Positions 43,188 through 52,558 of a stretch of 64,000 nt of DNA are shown here, one piece after another. A program made the position numbers and the translations under genes. The DNA comes from Pseudaminobacter salicylatoxidans (lineage in GTDB: Bacteria; Pseudomonadota; Alphaproteobacteria; Rhizobiales; Rhizobiaceae). The stretch's first letter is position 1, and the number at the start of each line of letters is the position of its first letter. The notes beneath the pieces were generated by a model. It had not been told where the DNA came from and made no database searches. It was given only the letters and a program-made list of their open reading frames with translations. The stretch spans positions 78,171 to 142,170 of the forward strand of contig NZ_QGGG01000002.1 in assembly GCF_003148475.1 (NCBI RefSeq), given 5' to 3'.

Positions 43188-44600
43188 TTGAACGGCGAGG
43201 AATTCCGGCACTGGTCGCGCAAGGCGGCTGACTGGGGCACCGACTATCGCGAGAGCTTGCGCGAGCGGCCCGTGCGCGCCCAGACCCAACCCGGCGAGAT
43301 CGCCGCGCGGATCGCGGACACGCCGCCTGAAGCCGCCGAGCCGATGGAAAGGATCTTCGCCGATTTCGAAGAGACGATATTGCCCGGCATGACGCATTGG
43401 CAGCATCCGCGTTTCTTCGCCTATTTTCCCGCCAACGCCGCGCCGGTCTCGGTGGTGGCCGAATATCTGGTTACGGTCATGGCCGCGCAATGCATGCTGT
43501 GGCAGACCTCGCCCGCGGCGACCGAACTGGAAACGAAAGTCATCGACTGGCTGCGCCAGGCACTCGGCCTGCCCGCCGGTTTTTCGGGCGTGATCCAGGA
43601 CAGTGCATCCTCCGCCACGCTGGCTGCGGTGCTCACCATGCGCGAGCGCGCGCTGGACTGGCAGGGCAACAAGCAAGGACTTTCCGGACAGCAACGCCTG
43701 CGGATTTATGCCACGGACCAGGTCCATACCTCGATAGACCGCGCGATCTGGGTGGCCGGCATTGGCGAGGAAAACCTCGTGCGTGTTCCTGTCACGGGTG
43801 AATTGCGCTCGATGGATGCGGAAGTGCTGGAAGCGGCGATCCTTGCCGACAAGGCGCAAGGCTTCGTGCCTGCCGGCATCATTGCGTGCGTGGGCGGCAC
43901 CAGTGTGGGTGGCACGGATGACATCGCCGCGGTTGCGGCAATCGCGCGCAAGCACGGGCTCTATCTGCATGTCGATGCCGCCTGGGCAGGGTCTGCGATG
44001 ATCTGCCCGGAGTTCCGCCACTACTGGGCGGGTATCGAGGGCGCGGATTCGATTGTTTTCAATCCGCACAAATGGCTCGGCGCGCAGTTTGACTGTTCGG
44101 TGCAGTTCATTCGCGATCCCGACGCACTCGTGCGCACGCTTGCGATCAAGCCGGAATATCTGAAGACGCACGGCAAGGACGGTATCATCAACTATTCCGA
44201 ATGGTCGGTACCGCTCGGCCGACGCTTCCGGGCGCTGAAACTGTGGTTCCTGCTGCGCGCGCACGGGCTGGAGGAATTGCGCGGGATGATCCGCAACCAC
44301 GTGGCCTGGGCAGGCAAGCTCGCCAAGCGTATCGAGGCCGAACCCGGCTTCGAACTGGTCACGCACCCCATGCTCTCGCTGTTTTCCTTCCGGCACACCC
44401 CTGAGGGCATTGCCGATCTCGATGCCCACAATCTGCGGCTGCTTGAAGCGATCAACGAAGACGGCCGCATCTATCTGACTCAGACGAAAGTTGACGGCCG
44501 TTTCGCGATACGCTTCCAGGTCGGCCAGTTCGACGTCACTGAAAGCGATGTCGACGAAGCGTTCGAGGTCATTACTTCGATGGCAGTCTCAATCCGGTAA
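43188..44600 (+). CDS. Group II pyridoxal-phosphate decarboxylase (aromatic amino-acid decarboxylase type)
   Basis: The 470-residue PLP enzyme has the group II signature with cofactor lysine K295 in NPHKWLG, preceded by HVDAAWAGSAM. YFPANAAPVSVVAEYL and the DSASSATL region match aromatic-L-amino-acid or tyrosine/tryptophan decarboxylases. Which amino acid is decarboxylated cannot be read from sequence. The start is TTG at 43188 behind GGGGAGGAGC. It is separated from tgt by 39 bases and is followed by a DeoR-type regulator. Confidence 0.92.
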   Translation: MNGEEFRHWSRKAADWGTDYRESLRERPVRAQTQPGEIAARIADTPPEAAEPMERIFADFEETILPGMTHWQHPRFFAYFPANAAPVSVVAEYLVTVMAAQCMLWQTSPAATELETKVIDWLRQALGLPAGFSGVIQDSASSATLAAVLTMRERALDWQGNKQGLSGQQRLRIYATDQVHTSIDRAIWVAGIGEENLVRVPVTGELRSMDAEVLEAAILADKAQGFVPAGIIACVGGTSVGGTDDIAAVAAIARKHGLYLHVDAAWAGSAMICPEFRHYWAGIEGADSIVFNPHKWLGAQFDCSVQFIRDPDALVRTLAIKPEYLKTHGKDGIINYSEWSVPLGRRFRALKLWFLLRAHGLEELRGMIRNHVAWAGKLAKRIEAEPGFELVTHPMLSLFSFRHTPEGIADLDAHNLRLLEAINEDGRIYLTQTKVDGRFAIRFQVGQFDVTESDVDEAFEVITSMAVSIR

Positions 44601-44628
44601 GAAAGTCCTGATCTGGTAAAGGTGCAAC

Positions 44629-44671
44629 TTTCGCCGCCTTTCGTTTTGGACTAGCATCGCGCCGAACGAAG
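44629..44671 (+). promoter_or_regulatory. Putative DeoR/GlpR operator region before the regulator gene
   Basis: Two TTTCG words (44629, 44639) and the inverted word AACGAAG (44665-44671) flank the space before the regulator. TTTCGTT and AACGAA resemble half-sites of DeoR-family operators and are also seen before glpK, suggesting autoregulation. Confidence 0.4.
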
Positions 44672-44685
44672 ATTGGAGATGTGCG

Positions 44686-45459
44686 GTGTTCCTGTCGGCG
44701 CGACATGCTGAAATCATCCAGATGGCGAAGGATTCCGGCCGTGTGCTGGTTGACGATCTCGCCGTGCATTTCGGCGTGACGCCACAGACGATCCGCAAGG
44801 ACCTGAACGATCTGTGCGAGCAGCGTCTGCTTAGTCGCATTCATGGCGGAGCGCTGTTTCCCTCCGGCATTGAAAACGTGGAATATGAGGCCCGGCGCAA
44901 GATCGCAGCCGAGGAAAAGGAAGCTATCGGCCGTGCGGCGTCGCGGCTCATTCCCGACAAGGCCTCGCTGTTCATCAATATCGGCACCACGACGGAGGCG
45001 GTAAGCAACGCGCTGCTGGACCATGTCGGCCTCATGGTCATTACCAATAATATCAACGTTGCCAACAGGATGCGCGTATATCCTGAGATAGAGGTCGTGA
45101 TAGCCGGCGGCGTGGTGCGCGGTTCGGATGGCGGTATTGTCGGCGAGGCGGCGGTCGATTTCATCAAGCAGTTCAAGGTCGATTTCGCGGTCATTGGCGC
45201 TTCCGCGATCGATGACGACGGCGCGCTGCTCGATTTCGATTTCCGCGAAGTAAAGGTGGCGCAGGCGATCATCGCCAATGCCCGGCATGTCATATTGGTC
45301 GCCGACGCCACCAAGCTCGAGCGCGTGGCACCGGTGCGGATCGGGCATTTGTCCCAAGTGGACACCTTCATCACCGATCGCTGCGACAGCGAGGCGATCC
45401 GTGCGATGTGCCGGGAAGCCGAGGTGCAGCTTGTAGAGACGTCACGCCTGGACGGCTGA
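44686..45459 (+). CDS. glpR: DeoR/GlpR family transcriptional regulator
   Basis: The 257-residue protein has an N-terminal winged helix (about residues 5-55; VTPQTIRKDLNDL recognition helix) and a C-terminal sugar-phosphate-binding domain (INIGTTTEAVSNAL). Adjacency to glpK indicates glycerol-3-phosphate as the inducer in analogy to GlpR. The start is GTG at 44686 with GGAGA seven bases upstream. It most likely represses glpK through the inverted repeat at 45491-45514 and perhaps itself. Confidence 0.9.
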   Translation: MFLSARHAEIIQMAKDSGRVLVDDLAVHFGVTPQTIRKDLNDLCEQRLLSRIHGGALFPSGIENVEYEARRKIAAEEKEAIGRAASRLIPDKASLFINIGTTTEAVSNALLDHVGLMVITNNINVANRMRVYPEIEVVIAGGVVRGSDGGIVGEAAVDFIKQFKVDFAVIGASAIDDDGALLDFDFREVKVAQAIIANARHVILVADATKLERVAPVRIGHLSQVDTFITDRCDSEAIRAMCREAEVQLVETSRLDG

Positions 45460-45472
45460 ACGCCGGTTTCGT

Positions 45473-45514
45473 TTGACATTCGCTCCCGATGCGAAACAAT
45501 CGTCCATGTTTCGC
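45473..45514 (+). promoter_or_regulatory. glpK promoter with overlapping GlpR-type operator
   Basis: TTGACA (45473-45478) and AACAAT (45495-45500) are 16 bases apart. A perfect 8-bp inverted repeat, GCGAAACA at 45491-45498 and TGTTTCGC at 45507-45514 with an 8-base spacer, covers the -10 region and the start site. A further TTTCGTTT half lies at 45468. Confidence 0.65.
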
Positions 45515-45572
45515 GAGCGCGGTCTCAGGGCCTCGACGCGAGGCGGGAGACAGCCGGCGCAAGGGGGATGAC

Positions 45573-47072
45573 ATGAGCGGATTGGTGCTGGCGATCGATC
45601 AGGGCACGACTTCCACGCGCGCGATCATCTTCGATGCGGATCGCCGGATCGCCGGCGTCGGTCAGCAGGAATTCCCTCAGCATTTTCCCGCTTCCGGGTG
45701 GGTCGAGCATGACCCGGAGGATATCTGGCAGAGCGTTCTGGCCACCTGCAAGACGGCGCTGCGCAAGGCGAAATGCAAGGCCGCCGACATTGCCGCCATC
45801 GGCATCACCAACCAGCGGGAGACCGTGGTGGTCTGGGACAAGGCCACCGGCAGACCCATTCACAACGCCATTGTCTGGCAGGATCGGCGCACTGCGCCAC
45901 TGTGCCAGAAATTGCGGAAGCAGGGTCTGGAGCCGCTTTTTTCGCGCAAGACCGGGCTTTTGCTCGATCCCTATTTCTCCGCCACCAAGATCGCGTGGCT
46001 GCTGGACAGGGTGCCAGGCGCGCGCAAACGCGCCGAGAGAGGCGAACTGCTCGCCGGCACGATCGATGCGTTCCTGATCTGGCGGCTGACCGGCGGCAGG
46101 GTCCATGCCACCGATGCCACCAATGCCTCACGTACGCTGGTCTACAACATCCGGGACAATCGATGGGACGAGGAGCTTTTGAAGATTCTGCGCATTCCCG
46201 CCGCGCTGCTGCCGGAAGTGAAGGACTGCGCGGCCGATTTTGGCATGACGGAGAAAACCTTGCTTGGCGCGGAAATCCCGATTCTGGGCGTTGCCGGGGA
46301 CCAGCAAGCCGCGACGATCGGCCAGGCCTGCTTCGAACCCGGCATGATGAAATCGACCTATGGCACCGGCTGCTTCGCATTGCTCAACACCGGTTCCGAT
46401 CTCGTACAATCCCGCAATCGGCTACTTACCACCATCGCCTACCGCCTGAATGGCAAGACAACCTATGCGCTGGAAGGCTCGATCTTCGTAGCGGGAGCGG
46501 CCGTGCAATGGCTGCGTGACGGGATCAAGGTCATCGGCAAGGCAGAGCAGAGCGGGCATCTGGCCGCGCACGCGGATGAAACCCAGGAAATCTATCTCGT
46601 GCCGGCCTTCGTCGGTCTCGGTACACCGCACTGGGATGCGGAGGCGCGTGGTGCCATTTTCGGGCTCACGCGCAACACCGGCCCGGCGGAATTTGCACGC
46701 GCCGCGCTCGAGTCGGTTGCCTTCCAGACCCGTGACCTGCTTGACGCCATGCGCAAGGACTGGAAACCGAAGCACGGCAACAGCAAGACGGTCTTGCGCG
46801 TGGACGGAGGAATGGTGGCCTCGGATTGGGCCATGCAGCGGCTGGCCGATATTCTCGATGCACCAGTGGATCGGCCGACCAGCCTCGAAACGACAGCGCT
46901 GGGAGCCGCCTGGCTTGCGGGAGCGAGGGCGGGGGTCTGGCCGGAGCAAAAGGCATTTGCCAAATCCTGGTCGCTGGAGCGTCGCTTCGGACCGGCCATG
47001 GATGAGAAGGACCGCCGGCGCAAGCTGAAAGGCTGGCGGGATTCAGTTCGCCGCACGCTCACGGACTTCTGA
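45573..47072 (+). CDS. glpK: Glycerol kinase
   Basis: The 499-residue kinase phosphorylates glycerol to glycerol 3-phosphate. The FGGY-family signatures are [14 protein letters not shown] at the N-terminus and [11 protein letters not shown], with [17 protein letters not shown] near the C-terminus. The ATG at 45573 follows AAGGGGG and gives the normal terminus. No glycerol facilitator, transporter or glpD is present nearby, unlike the longer glp operons of other rhizobia. Confidence 0.97.
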   Translation: MSGLVLAIDQGTTSTRAIIFDADRRIAGVGQQEFPQHFPASGWVEHDPEDIWQSVLATCKTALRKAKCKAADIAAIGITNQRETVVVWDKATGRPIHNAIVWQDRRTAPLCQKLRKQGLEPLFSRKTGLLLDPYFSATKIAWLLDRVPGARKRAERGELLAGTIDAFLIWRLTGGRVHATDATNASRTLVYNIRDNRWDEELLKILRIPAALLPEVKDCAADFGMTEKTLLGAEIPILGVAGDQQAATIGQACFEPGMMKSTYGTGCFALLNTGSDLVQSRNRLLTTIAYRLNGKTTYALEGSIFVAGAAVQWLRDGIKVIGKAEQSGHLAAHADETQEIYLVPAFVGLGTPHWDAEARGAIFGLTRNTGPAEFARAALESVAFQTRDLLDAMRKDWKPKHGNSKTVLRVDGGMVASDWAMQRLADILDAPVDRPTSLETTALGAAWLAGARAGVWPEQKAFAKSWSLERRFGPAMDEKDRRRKLKGWRDSVRRTLTDF

Positions 47073-47079
47073 AGAATAA

Positions 47080-47107
47080 CAGGCCCGCGGCTTGCGTCGC
47101 GGGCCTG
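47080..47107. terminator. Hairpin between glpK and the BA14K gene
   Basis: CAGGCCCGCG and CGCGGGCCTG form a perfect 10-bp stem with an eight-base loop. On the minus strand TTATTCTT follows, so it may better serve the convergent BA14K gene, and possibly both. Confidence 0.65.
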
Positions 47108-47131
47108 CCTGCCGCGCGGGTCATGCGTCTC

Positions 47132-47614
47132 TTAGCCATAGGGCGAGATGCACTGCCGGCGCGGGCCATTATAAGGCTGGAACGTGTTGTCGTAGGCGCG
47201 ATAGGAGCGATAACGATTGTAGCACCAGCGCACATGAGCACTCTCGCCGCGATAGTAGCGTCGCGGGGGAGGAGCCGCCAGCATGCTGCCTACGATCGCG
47301 CCACCCAGGAATGCAGCGCCCGGGAACCACCAGCCATCGTGGTAGCGGTAGCCCGGCCTGTAGTAGCGATAGCCGCGATGGCCGCGATACCAGCCGTGGC
47401 GATAACTCGGCCTGGGCCCATGCCATCCGGGTCTGTAGTGACCGTGCCCGCCATGTCTCCAGCGGTATTGCACCGTCTGTACCCCCTGGGAATCAGGCTG
47501 GGCGGCCGCAGGGCGCGGAATGTTGATCTCACCTGCACTCACCGGCAATGAAGAGGACACGGCAAAGGAGAGCGCAAGAGCCGAGGCACAAAGGCCGGAA
47601 AGAAGCTTTCTCAT
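47132..47614 (-). CDS. BA14K family secreted protein
   Basis: The 160-residue protein has a signal peptide (ALALSFAVSSSLPVSAG) and a mature part rich in Tyr, His, Arg and Gly (HGGHGHYRPGWHGPRPSYRH). A glycine hydrophobic segment and the BA14K-type C-terminus with two cysteines (RWCYNRYRSYRAYDNTF to RRQC) follow. BA14K was described in Brucella as an immunoreactive lectin-like protein; the role here is unknown. The start at 47614 follows CAGGAG. Confidence 0.85.
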   Translation of the reverse strand: MRKLLSGLCASALALSFAVSSSLPVSAGEINIPRPAAAQPDSQGVQTVQYRWRHGGHGHYRPGWHGPRPSYRHGWYRGHRGYRYYRPGYRYHDGWWFPGAAFLGGAIVGSMLAAPPPRRYYRGESAHVRWCYNRYRSYRAYDNTFQPYNGPRRQCISPYG

Positions 47615-47992
47615 CGTAAATCTCCTGCTGTAGAAAGGTTGCAGCATCCCTCGCTGGACTCAACGTCGCACTCTGCGCGTTTGTTCCGGTCGAATCGCAA
47701 GGCGTTGAAAACCAAGCATTTCGGCAATCTGGCCGGGGCTGGAGGATATTAAGTCGTCCGGCGCTCCTGTGGTCGTCAAAACGGTGTGGGAAATGCCGTT
47801 TTTTCCGGTTGACCGGCTGCGTCACTCTCCCTATGTTCCGCCGCAATTTCGCGGTTGCGCACGCAATCGGCGAGAGGTCCACCAGGCTCCGGCCACCGAT
47901 CCAGAAAACAGGCATTGCGGACAGGTTCGCATTCAGCTTTCCGGAAGTTCGGAGTACTTTTGTTCGACACGGACAGATGGCCAGTGGTGGAA
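47615..47992. other. 378-bp non-coding stretch before tRNA-Lys
   Basis: I see no convincing gene. The region ends in the tRNA promoter described separately. Small hairpins such as CCGC/GCGG near 47843 and TTGCG/CGCAA near 47854 lie after the promoter and may shape the tRNA leader. Confidence 0.6.
47809..47837 (+). promoter_or_regulatory. Sigma-70 promoter, probably of tRNA-Lys
   Basis: TTGACC and TATGTT are separated by exactly 17 bases. The predicted start near 47844 leaves about 150 bases before the tRNA, which is long for a tRNA leader and may contain another short RNA. Confidence 0.6.
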
Positions 47993-48068
47993 GGGCTGGT
48001 AGCTCAGATGGTAGAGCACGGAACTTTTAATTCTGGGGTCATGGGTTCGAGTCCCATCCAGCCCACCA
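47993..48068 (+). tRNA. tRNA-Lys (anticodon TTT)
   Basis: A full cloverleaf is visible: acceptor GGGCTGG pairs with CCAGCCC; the D arm is GCTC/GAGC; the anticodon stem is CGGAA/TTCTG around CTTTTAA with anticodon TTT; and the T arm is ATGGG/CCCAT around TTCGAGT. The CCA end is encoded. Confidence 0.97.
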
Positions 48069-48114
48069 AAACATCGACAAGATCGACATGGCGGAGACGG
48101 GAAGTCGCTGCCTG

Positions 48115-48951
48115 CTAGGCTGATTTCTTTCGTTTCGCACCCTGCTTGTTCCGCGAAGATGGGCTGGCGATCCCTTCTTTCTCCAGGCTCTTTTTCAGCA
48201 CATCCGCCAGATTGACCACATTTTCCTTGGGGCGTGGTGCCGCCTTGGGTGGTTGCTTGCCTTCGCGCTTGGCCTTTATCAGCCCCAGCAGTGCATTCTC
48301 ATACTGATCTTCGAACTTCGACGGATCGAACCGCGTCACCTTCTTGTCGATGATCATGGCCGCGATTTCGGTCATGTCGGGGTCGATCTTCCGGTCCTTG
48401 AGATCACCGAACACCTTTTGGGCCGGAACGATTTCCCTGGGGCTATGCAATATGGTCATCAGCATGCCATTGCCCTCCGGCTCCACCAGCACGTGGCGCT
48501 CGCGCTGCGAAAGCACGATCGAGGCAAGACCGGCTTTCTTCGTTCGCCGCATCGCCTCGCGGATCACCGCAAAGGCATCCGTGGACGGCTTGTCTGCCGG
48601 GTACACATAATAGGGCTTTTCGAGATAGACCGGATCGACCTGAGCCTTTTCGACAAAACTTTCTATCTCCAGCGTATGTTCCGATTCGATCTTGAGCCGC
48701 GCGATTTCCTCCGGCTCTATCAGCAGATATTCGTTCTTCTGGACCTCGTATCCCTTGATCTGGTCTTCACGTTCGACCGGTTTTCCTGTGCCTTCGTCCA
48801 TGTAGGCAGCCTTCACCGGTTCGCGCGTCTTGCGGTTGAGAATCCGCAAATGCACGCGCTCGGCTTCACTGGTGGCGCCCGCCAGCTTGATCGCGCATGT
48901 CACGCTGCCGAGTTTCAAAAACCCCCTCCACATTGCTCGTGGTGCAACCAT
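48115..48951 (-). CDS. ku: Ku protein for non-homologous end joining
   Basis: The 278-residue bacterial Ku would form a ring on broken DNA ends and recruit ligase LigD. The family N-terminus MWRGFLKLGSVTCAIKLAGA, with HTLEIESFVEKAQVDPVYLEKPYYVYP at mid-protein, and the Lys-rich C-terminal tail (RNKQGAKRKKSA) are visible. I choose the ATG at 48951, which has ATGGAGG six bases upstream; the open frame is longer upstream without family similarity. No ligD is in the window. It is 46 bases downstream of the tRNA-Lys on the other strand. Confidence 0.95.
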   Translation of the reverse strand: MVAPRAMWRGFLKLGSVTCAIKLAGATSEAERVHLRILNRKTREPVKAAYMDEGTGKPVEREDQIKGYEVQKNEYLLIEPEEIARLKIESEHTLEIESFVEKAQVDPVYLEKPYYVYPADKPSTDAFAVIREAMRRTKKAGLASIVLSQRERHVLVEPEGNGMLMTILHSPREIVPAQKVFGDLKDRKIDPDMTEIAAMIIDKKVTRFDPSKFEDQYENALLGLIKAKREGKQPPKAAPRPKENVVNLADVLKKSLEKEGIASPSSRNKQGAKRKKSA

Positions 48952-49022
48952 GGCAACCTCCATAGGACAGGGAGAAACGGTCGCGCGCGGCCATGGTTCC
49001 GGGTTCGGTCGATGGCGCACCG

Positions 49023-49358
49023 TCAAGGCACAAGCTTGACGGCGTCGATGATGATCGCCAGCACAATCCCAAGGCCGGTCAGAACGACGCCGATCAGAAA
49101 TCTGCGGTTTGCCTTGGCGTAGATATTGTGCTGCAGCGAAGCGATCCTCAACAGGATGGCAAGCGCCATGATCTGATAGATGATGCCAGCAATTATCAGG
49201 AAGACCGGCGGAAGGTCGATGAAGTTCCAGGGAAGTGGGTTGTTGGCCCATTGAGTGAGGAAACTGAGGGAAAAGGAAAGCACGATGCCCACGACGGTGA
49301 TCGTGCCGTTGCGGAATAGCGTTTCGACGATTTGGTCGTTGTCGTCATGGAGGTGCAT
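49023..49358 (-). CDS. Small three-helix membrane protein of unknown function
   Basis: The 111-residue protein has about three hydrophobic segments (ITVVGIVLSFSLSFLT, VFLIIAGIIYQIMALAILL, FLIGVVLTGLGIVLAIII) and an acidic N-terminus (HLHDDNDQ). No family is recognised. GGAGACGACC precedes the ATG. It lies 71 bases upstream of ku on the same strand and could be co-transcribed with it, but nothing shows a shared function. Confidence 0.7.
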   Translation of the reverse strand: MHLHDDNDQIVETLFRNGTITVVGIVLSFSLSFLTQWANNPLPWNFIDLPPVFLIIAGIIYQIMALAILLRIASLQHNIYAKANRRFLIGVVLTGLGIVLAIIIDAVKLVP

Positions 49359-49486
49359 GGTCGTCTCCGGGCATGGCTTGAGCGTGGAATACGCGCAGCT
49401 GAAGATTTAAGCGCAGCCAGGCGTGCGGCATCAACTATCGGATAACAAACTCGGCAATGCCGATTGGTCTTAAGTCGTAGAGGAGC

Positions 49487-50017
49487 TTAGCGAAAATACG
49501 CCATCAGCAGCGTTCCGGGCACAAGCAGCACGAACGCCCAGATCAAGGCGGAAGCGATATTGGCAAGCTGAAAATGCAAGGCTCGCATTTCGAAGATGCC
49601 GGCCAGCAGCGGCACGATCGCGCGCAGTGGCCCAAAGAACCGACCGACGAAGACACTCCACGGCCCCCAGCGATGAAAAAACACATGCCCGCGCTCGAGC
49701 ATGTGCGGATATCTGGAAAGGGGCCAGACCCGCGTCGCCGAGTCCTTGAAATGAAAGCCGAAAAGATAGGACACCCAGTCGCCGACGATGGCGCCGAAGG
49801 CCGCTCCGAGCCATATCGGCCAGAATTCGATCTCGCTGGCACCGATCAGCGCGCCGATGCCGACAAGTATGCCCCATGCCGGCAGGATCAAAGATACCAG
49901 CGCCACGGACTCGGCGAATGCAAGAGCGAACACGATATATGGCGCCCACCCGGCATTATTCCGGGTAAACCCAATGATATTGTCGGCATATGCCTCAAGC
50001 TGGATGAAGGCGTCCAT
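49487..50017 (-). CDS. DedA family membrane protein
   Basis: The 176-residue protein has the DedA (SNARE-associated) arrangement: AFAESVALVSLILPAWGILV, GAAFGAIVGDWVSYLFGFHF, and the conserved FFHRWGPWSVFVGRFFGPLRAIVPLLAG with arginines needed in the family. A C-terminal helix follows. DedA proteins are proposed flippases for lipid carriers such as undecaprenyl phosphate or phosphatidylethanolamine. The start at 50017 follows AAAGGG. Confidence 0.9.
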   Translation of the reverse strand: MDAFIQLEAYADNIIGFTRNNAGWAPYIVFALAFAESVALVSLILPAWGILVGIGALIGASEIEFWPIWLGAAFGAIVGDWVSYLFGFHFKDSATRVWPLSRYPHMLERGHVFFHRWGPWSVFVGRFFGPLRAIVPLLAGIFEMRALHFQLANIASALIWAFVLLVPGTLLMAYFR

Positions 50018-50210
50018 GAAATCCCTTTAACCGCTTGGGAAAGTCGCGTCGAGGCGAGCGCGTGTCCGTCGGCTGACGGCGACCTGTGTTTCAGGCTCGC
50101 GCCTTGAAGGATCCGGCGGTAGCGACAATCCGCCAACGTCTTCGTGATTGGAGCCTGTGGGGCTTGCTGGCTATAAGCTGCGTCAAGAACGACAAGCAGG
50201 ATTTTCGGGC

Positions 50211-50957
50211 ATGGCATTGGATGTTGGCTACCTTAGTGCGGTCGGGGCTGGGGCGTTGTCGTTCCTGTCGCCTTGCGTGCTGCCGCTGGTGCCTCCGTAT
50301 CTGTGCTACATGGCCGGCGTCTCGGTCGAGGATTTCCGGGCGGATAGCAGCGCTGCCGTCAAGTCGGGCACGCGCAAGGTGCTGCTTCTGACCTCGCTCG
50401 CCTTCGTCCTCGGTTTTTCTACCGTTTTCGTCGCGCTTGGCGCGGGCGCCTCCACCATCGGCCGGTTGCTTCGGGTGTGGCAGGAGCCGCTGGCCATGGC
50501 GGCGGGCGTGCTCATCATCCTGATGGGACTCAACTTTCTCGGTGTCATCCGCATCCCGCTTCTGTCGCGCGAGGCGCGTTTCCAGGCGCAGGGCAAGCCT
50601 GCCAACATGCTTGCGGCCTATGCAATGGGCCTGGCCTTCGCCTTCGGCTGGACACCCTGCATCGGGCCTGTCCTGGGACCGATCCTGACGCTGGCCGGTG
50701 GGCGCGAAACGGTGGGCGAGGGGGCCCTGCTTCTGGCCGCCTATTCGCTGGGGTTGGGCATACCCTTCCTGCTGGCCGCGCTGTTCTCCAATGGGTTCAT
50801 GCGTTTTCTCGGTCGTTTCCGCATGCATCTCGGACGTGTGGAAAAGGTGATTGGAGGTTTGCTGGTGGTGGCCGGCGTTCTCTTCCTTACCGGCGGCGTG
50901 CAGACAGCCTCTTACTGGCTGCTCGAAACCTTCCCGATACTCGGCAGGCTGGGTTGA
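50211..50957 (+). CDS. ccdA: Cytochrome c biogenesis thiol transporter CcdA
   Basis: The 248-residue protein has six membrane helices and the reactive cysteines C22 (LSFLSPCVLPL) and C150 (AFGWTPCIGPV) of the DsbD-gamma/CcdA family. It carries electrons from cytosolic thioredoxin to the periplasm for cytochrome c maturation. The ATG at 50211 gives the standard terminus; a GTG-started extension upstream is not supported. Partner genes for haem attachment are not nearby. Confidence 0.94.
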   Translation: MALDVGYLSAVGAGALSFLSPCVLPLVPPYLCYMAGVSVEDFRADSSAAVKSGTRKVLLLTSLAFVLGFSTVFVALGAGASTIGRLLRVWQEPLAMAAGVLIILMGLNFLGVIRIPLLSREARFQAQGKPANMLAAYAMGLAFAFGWTPCIGPVLGPILTLAGGRETVGEGALLLAAYSLGLGIPFLLAALFSNGFMRFLGRFRMHLGRVEKVIGGLLVVAGVLFLTGGVQTASYWLLETFPILGRLG

Positions 50958-51109
50958 GCAGGCCGTAAAACCAATCGTTACGGCGGGATTCTGCTTCATG
51001 ACAGCGCTGTCGCAGAGCGTGATGGGGTTCGTATGGCAAAACCTCTTCGCATTCCGTGGCGTGGTGCTCTAGAACTGAGCCCGAATCGTCTTCTTTACCG
51101 GAAACCGTC

Positions 51110-52459
51110 ATGACCGCACGATCCTGCCTGTCGATCATCCTTGCCGCCGGCGAAGGCACGCGCATGAAAAGCGCGCTGCCCAAGGTGCTGCACAAGATTG
51201 CCGGTCTGCCGATGGTGGCCCATGTGGTGCGCGCGGCACAAAGCGCCGGCAGCGGCGACCTGGCCATGGTGATCGGTTATGGCGCGGAACAGATGCGCGA
51301 GGCGGTTCCGGCCTTTGTGCCCGAAGCTGAAATCTTCGTGCAGGAGGAGCGGCTCGGCACCGCACACGCCGTGCTTTCAGCGCGGTCCGCCATCGCACGC
51401 GGTTACGACGATGTGCTGGTGATGTTCGGCGATACGCCGCTGATCGACCCCGCTGCGCTGGCGGATGCACGTGCACGTCTGGCCGCTGGCGCCGATGTGG
51501 TCGTTCTCGGCTTCCGCACGGAAAACCCGGCCGGTTACGGTCGCCTCGTCGAGAAGGACGGTGCGCTGGTCGCGATCCGCGAGGACAAGGACTGCACCGA
51601 AGAAGAACGCAGGATCACCTTCTGCAACAGCGGCCTGATGGCGATTGCCGGCGCCCGCGCGCTGTCGCTGCTCGATGCGGTGGGCAACGACAATGCCAAG
51701 GGCGAATATTATCTGACCGATATCGTTGAGATCGGCGGGGCCAGGGGCCTGAAAATCGTCGCCGCCGAAGCGAGTTTCGAAAACGCGCTGGGCATCAACA
51801 ACCGCGCCGAACTCGCGGGGGCGGAAGCCATCTGGCAAAAGCGCAAGCGCCAGGAGATCATGCTTTCGGGCGTTACCATGATCGCGCCGGAAACCGTGTT
51901 CTTCTCCTACGATACAGAGGTCGATCCCGACGTGTTCATCGAGCCGAATGTCTATTTCGGTCCCGGAGTGAGCGTGGAAGGCGGCGCGACGATCCGTGCC
52001 TTCAGCCATATCGAGGGGGCCACCATCGGCCCGCGCGCCGAAGTGGGGCCATTCGCGCGGTTGCGACCGGGCGCCGATCTCGGGGAGAAGGCCAAGGTGG
52101 GCAATTTCTGCGAAGTGAAGAAGGCAACGGTCGAGGCGGGCGCCAAGATCAACCACCTGACCTATATCGGCGATGCCCGCGTCGGGGCCGGTGCGAATAT
52201 CGGCGCGGGCACTATCACCTGCAACTATGACGGCTATTCGAAATTCTTCACCGACATCGGTGCGGGCGCTTTCATCGGTTCGAATTCGGCGCTGGTGGCC
52301 CCTCTCACCATAGGCGAGCGCGCATATGTCGCCTCGGGCAGCATCATCACGGAGAACGTGCCGGACGATTCTCTGGCCTTTGGCCGCGCACGTCAGAAGA
52401 CCCTGCCGGAACGCGCGAAGCTGCTGCGCCAACGCCGTGCAGACGCAGCGAAAAAGTAA
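51110..52459 (+). CDS. glmU: Bifunctional UDP-N-acetylglucosamine pyrophosphorylase / glucosamine-1-phosphate N-acetyltransferase
   Basis: The 449-residue enzyme makes UDP-GlcNAc in two steps. The N-terminal nucleotidyltransferase domain has [16 protein letters not shown]. The C-terminal left-handed beta-helix with hexapeptide repeats carries the acetyltransferase and the [14 protein letters not shown] site. The start at 51110 is the normal one; an 18-codon extension upstream is unlikely. glmS follows after 166 bases, so the amino-sugar genes are clustered. Confidence 0.97.
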   Translation: MTARSCLSIILAAGEGTRMKSALPKVLHKIAGLPMVAHVVRAAQSAGSGDLAMVIGYGAEQMREAVPAFVPEAEIFVQEERLGTAHAVLSARSAIARGYDDVLVMFGDTPLIDPAALADARARLAAGADVVVLGFRTENPAGYGRLVEKDGALVAIREDKDCTEEERRITFCNSGLMAIAGARALSLLDAVGNDNAKGEYYLTDIVEIGGARGLKIVAAEASFENALGINNRAELAGAEAIWQKRKRQEIMLSGVTMIAPETVFFSYDTEVDPDVFIEPNVYFGPGVSVEGGATIRAFSHIEGATIGPRAEVGPFARLRPGADLGEKAKVGNFCEVKKATVEAGAKINHLTYIGDARVGAGANIGAGTITCNYDGYSKFFTDIGAGAFIGSNSALVAPLTIGERAYVASGSIITENVPDDSLAFGRARQKTLPERAKLLRQRRADAAKK

Positions 52460-52558
52460 CTTCGTAATTCCAGGCTTGCCGGCCGTGCCGAAAGCACAAT
52501 CGGTATCGTCGATGCCGGTTTGGGCTGATATGAAGCGATACGGAATGTGACTTTCTCA

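Noticed and set aside
50987-51070. A 24-codon frame ([14 protein letters not shown]) between ccdA and glmU
   Set aside because: Poor ribosome site and no conservation evidence; too short to support.
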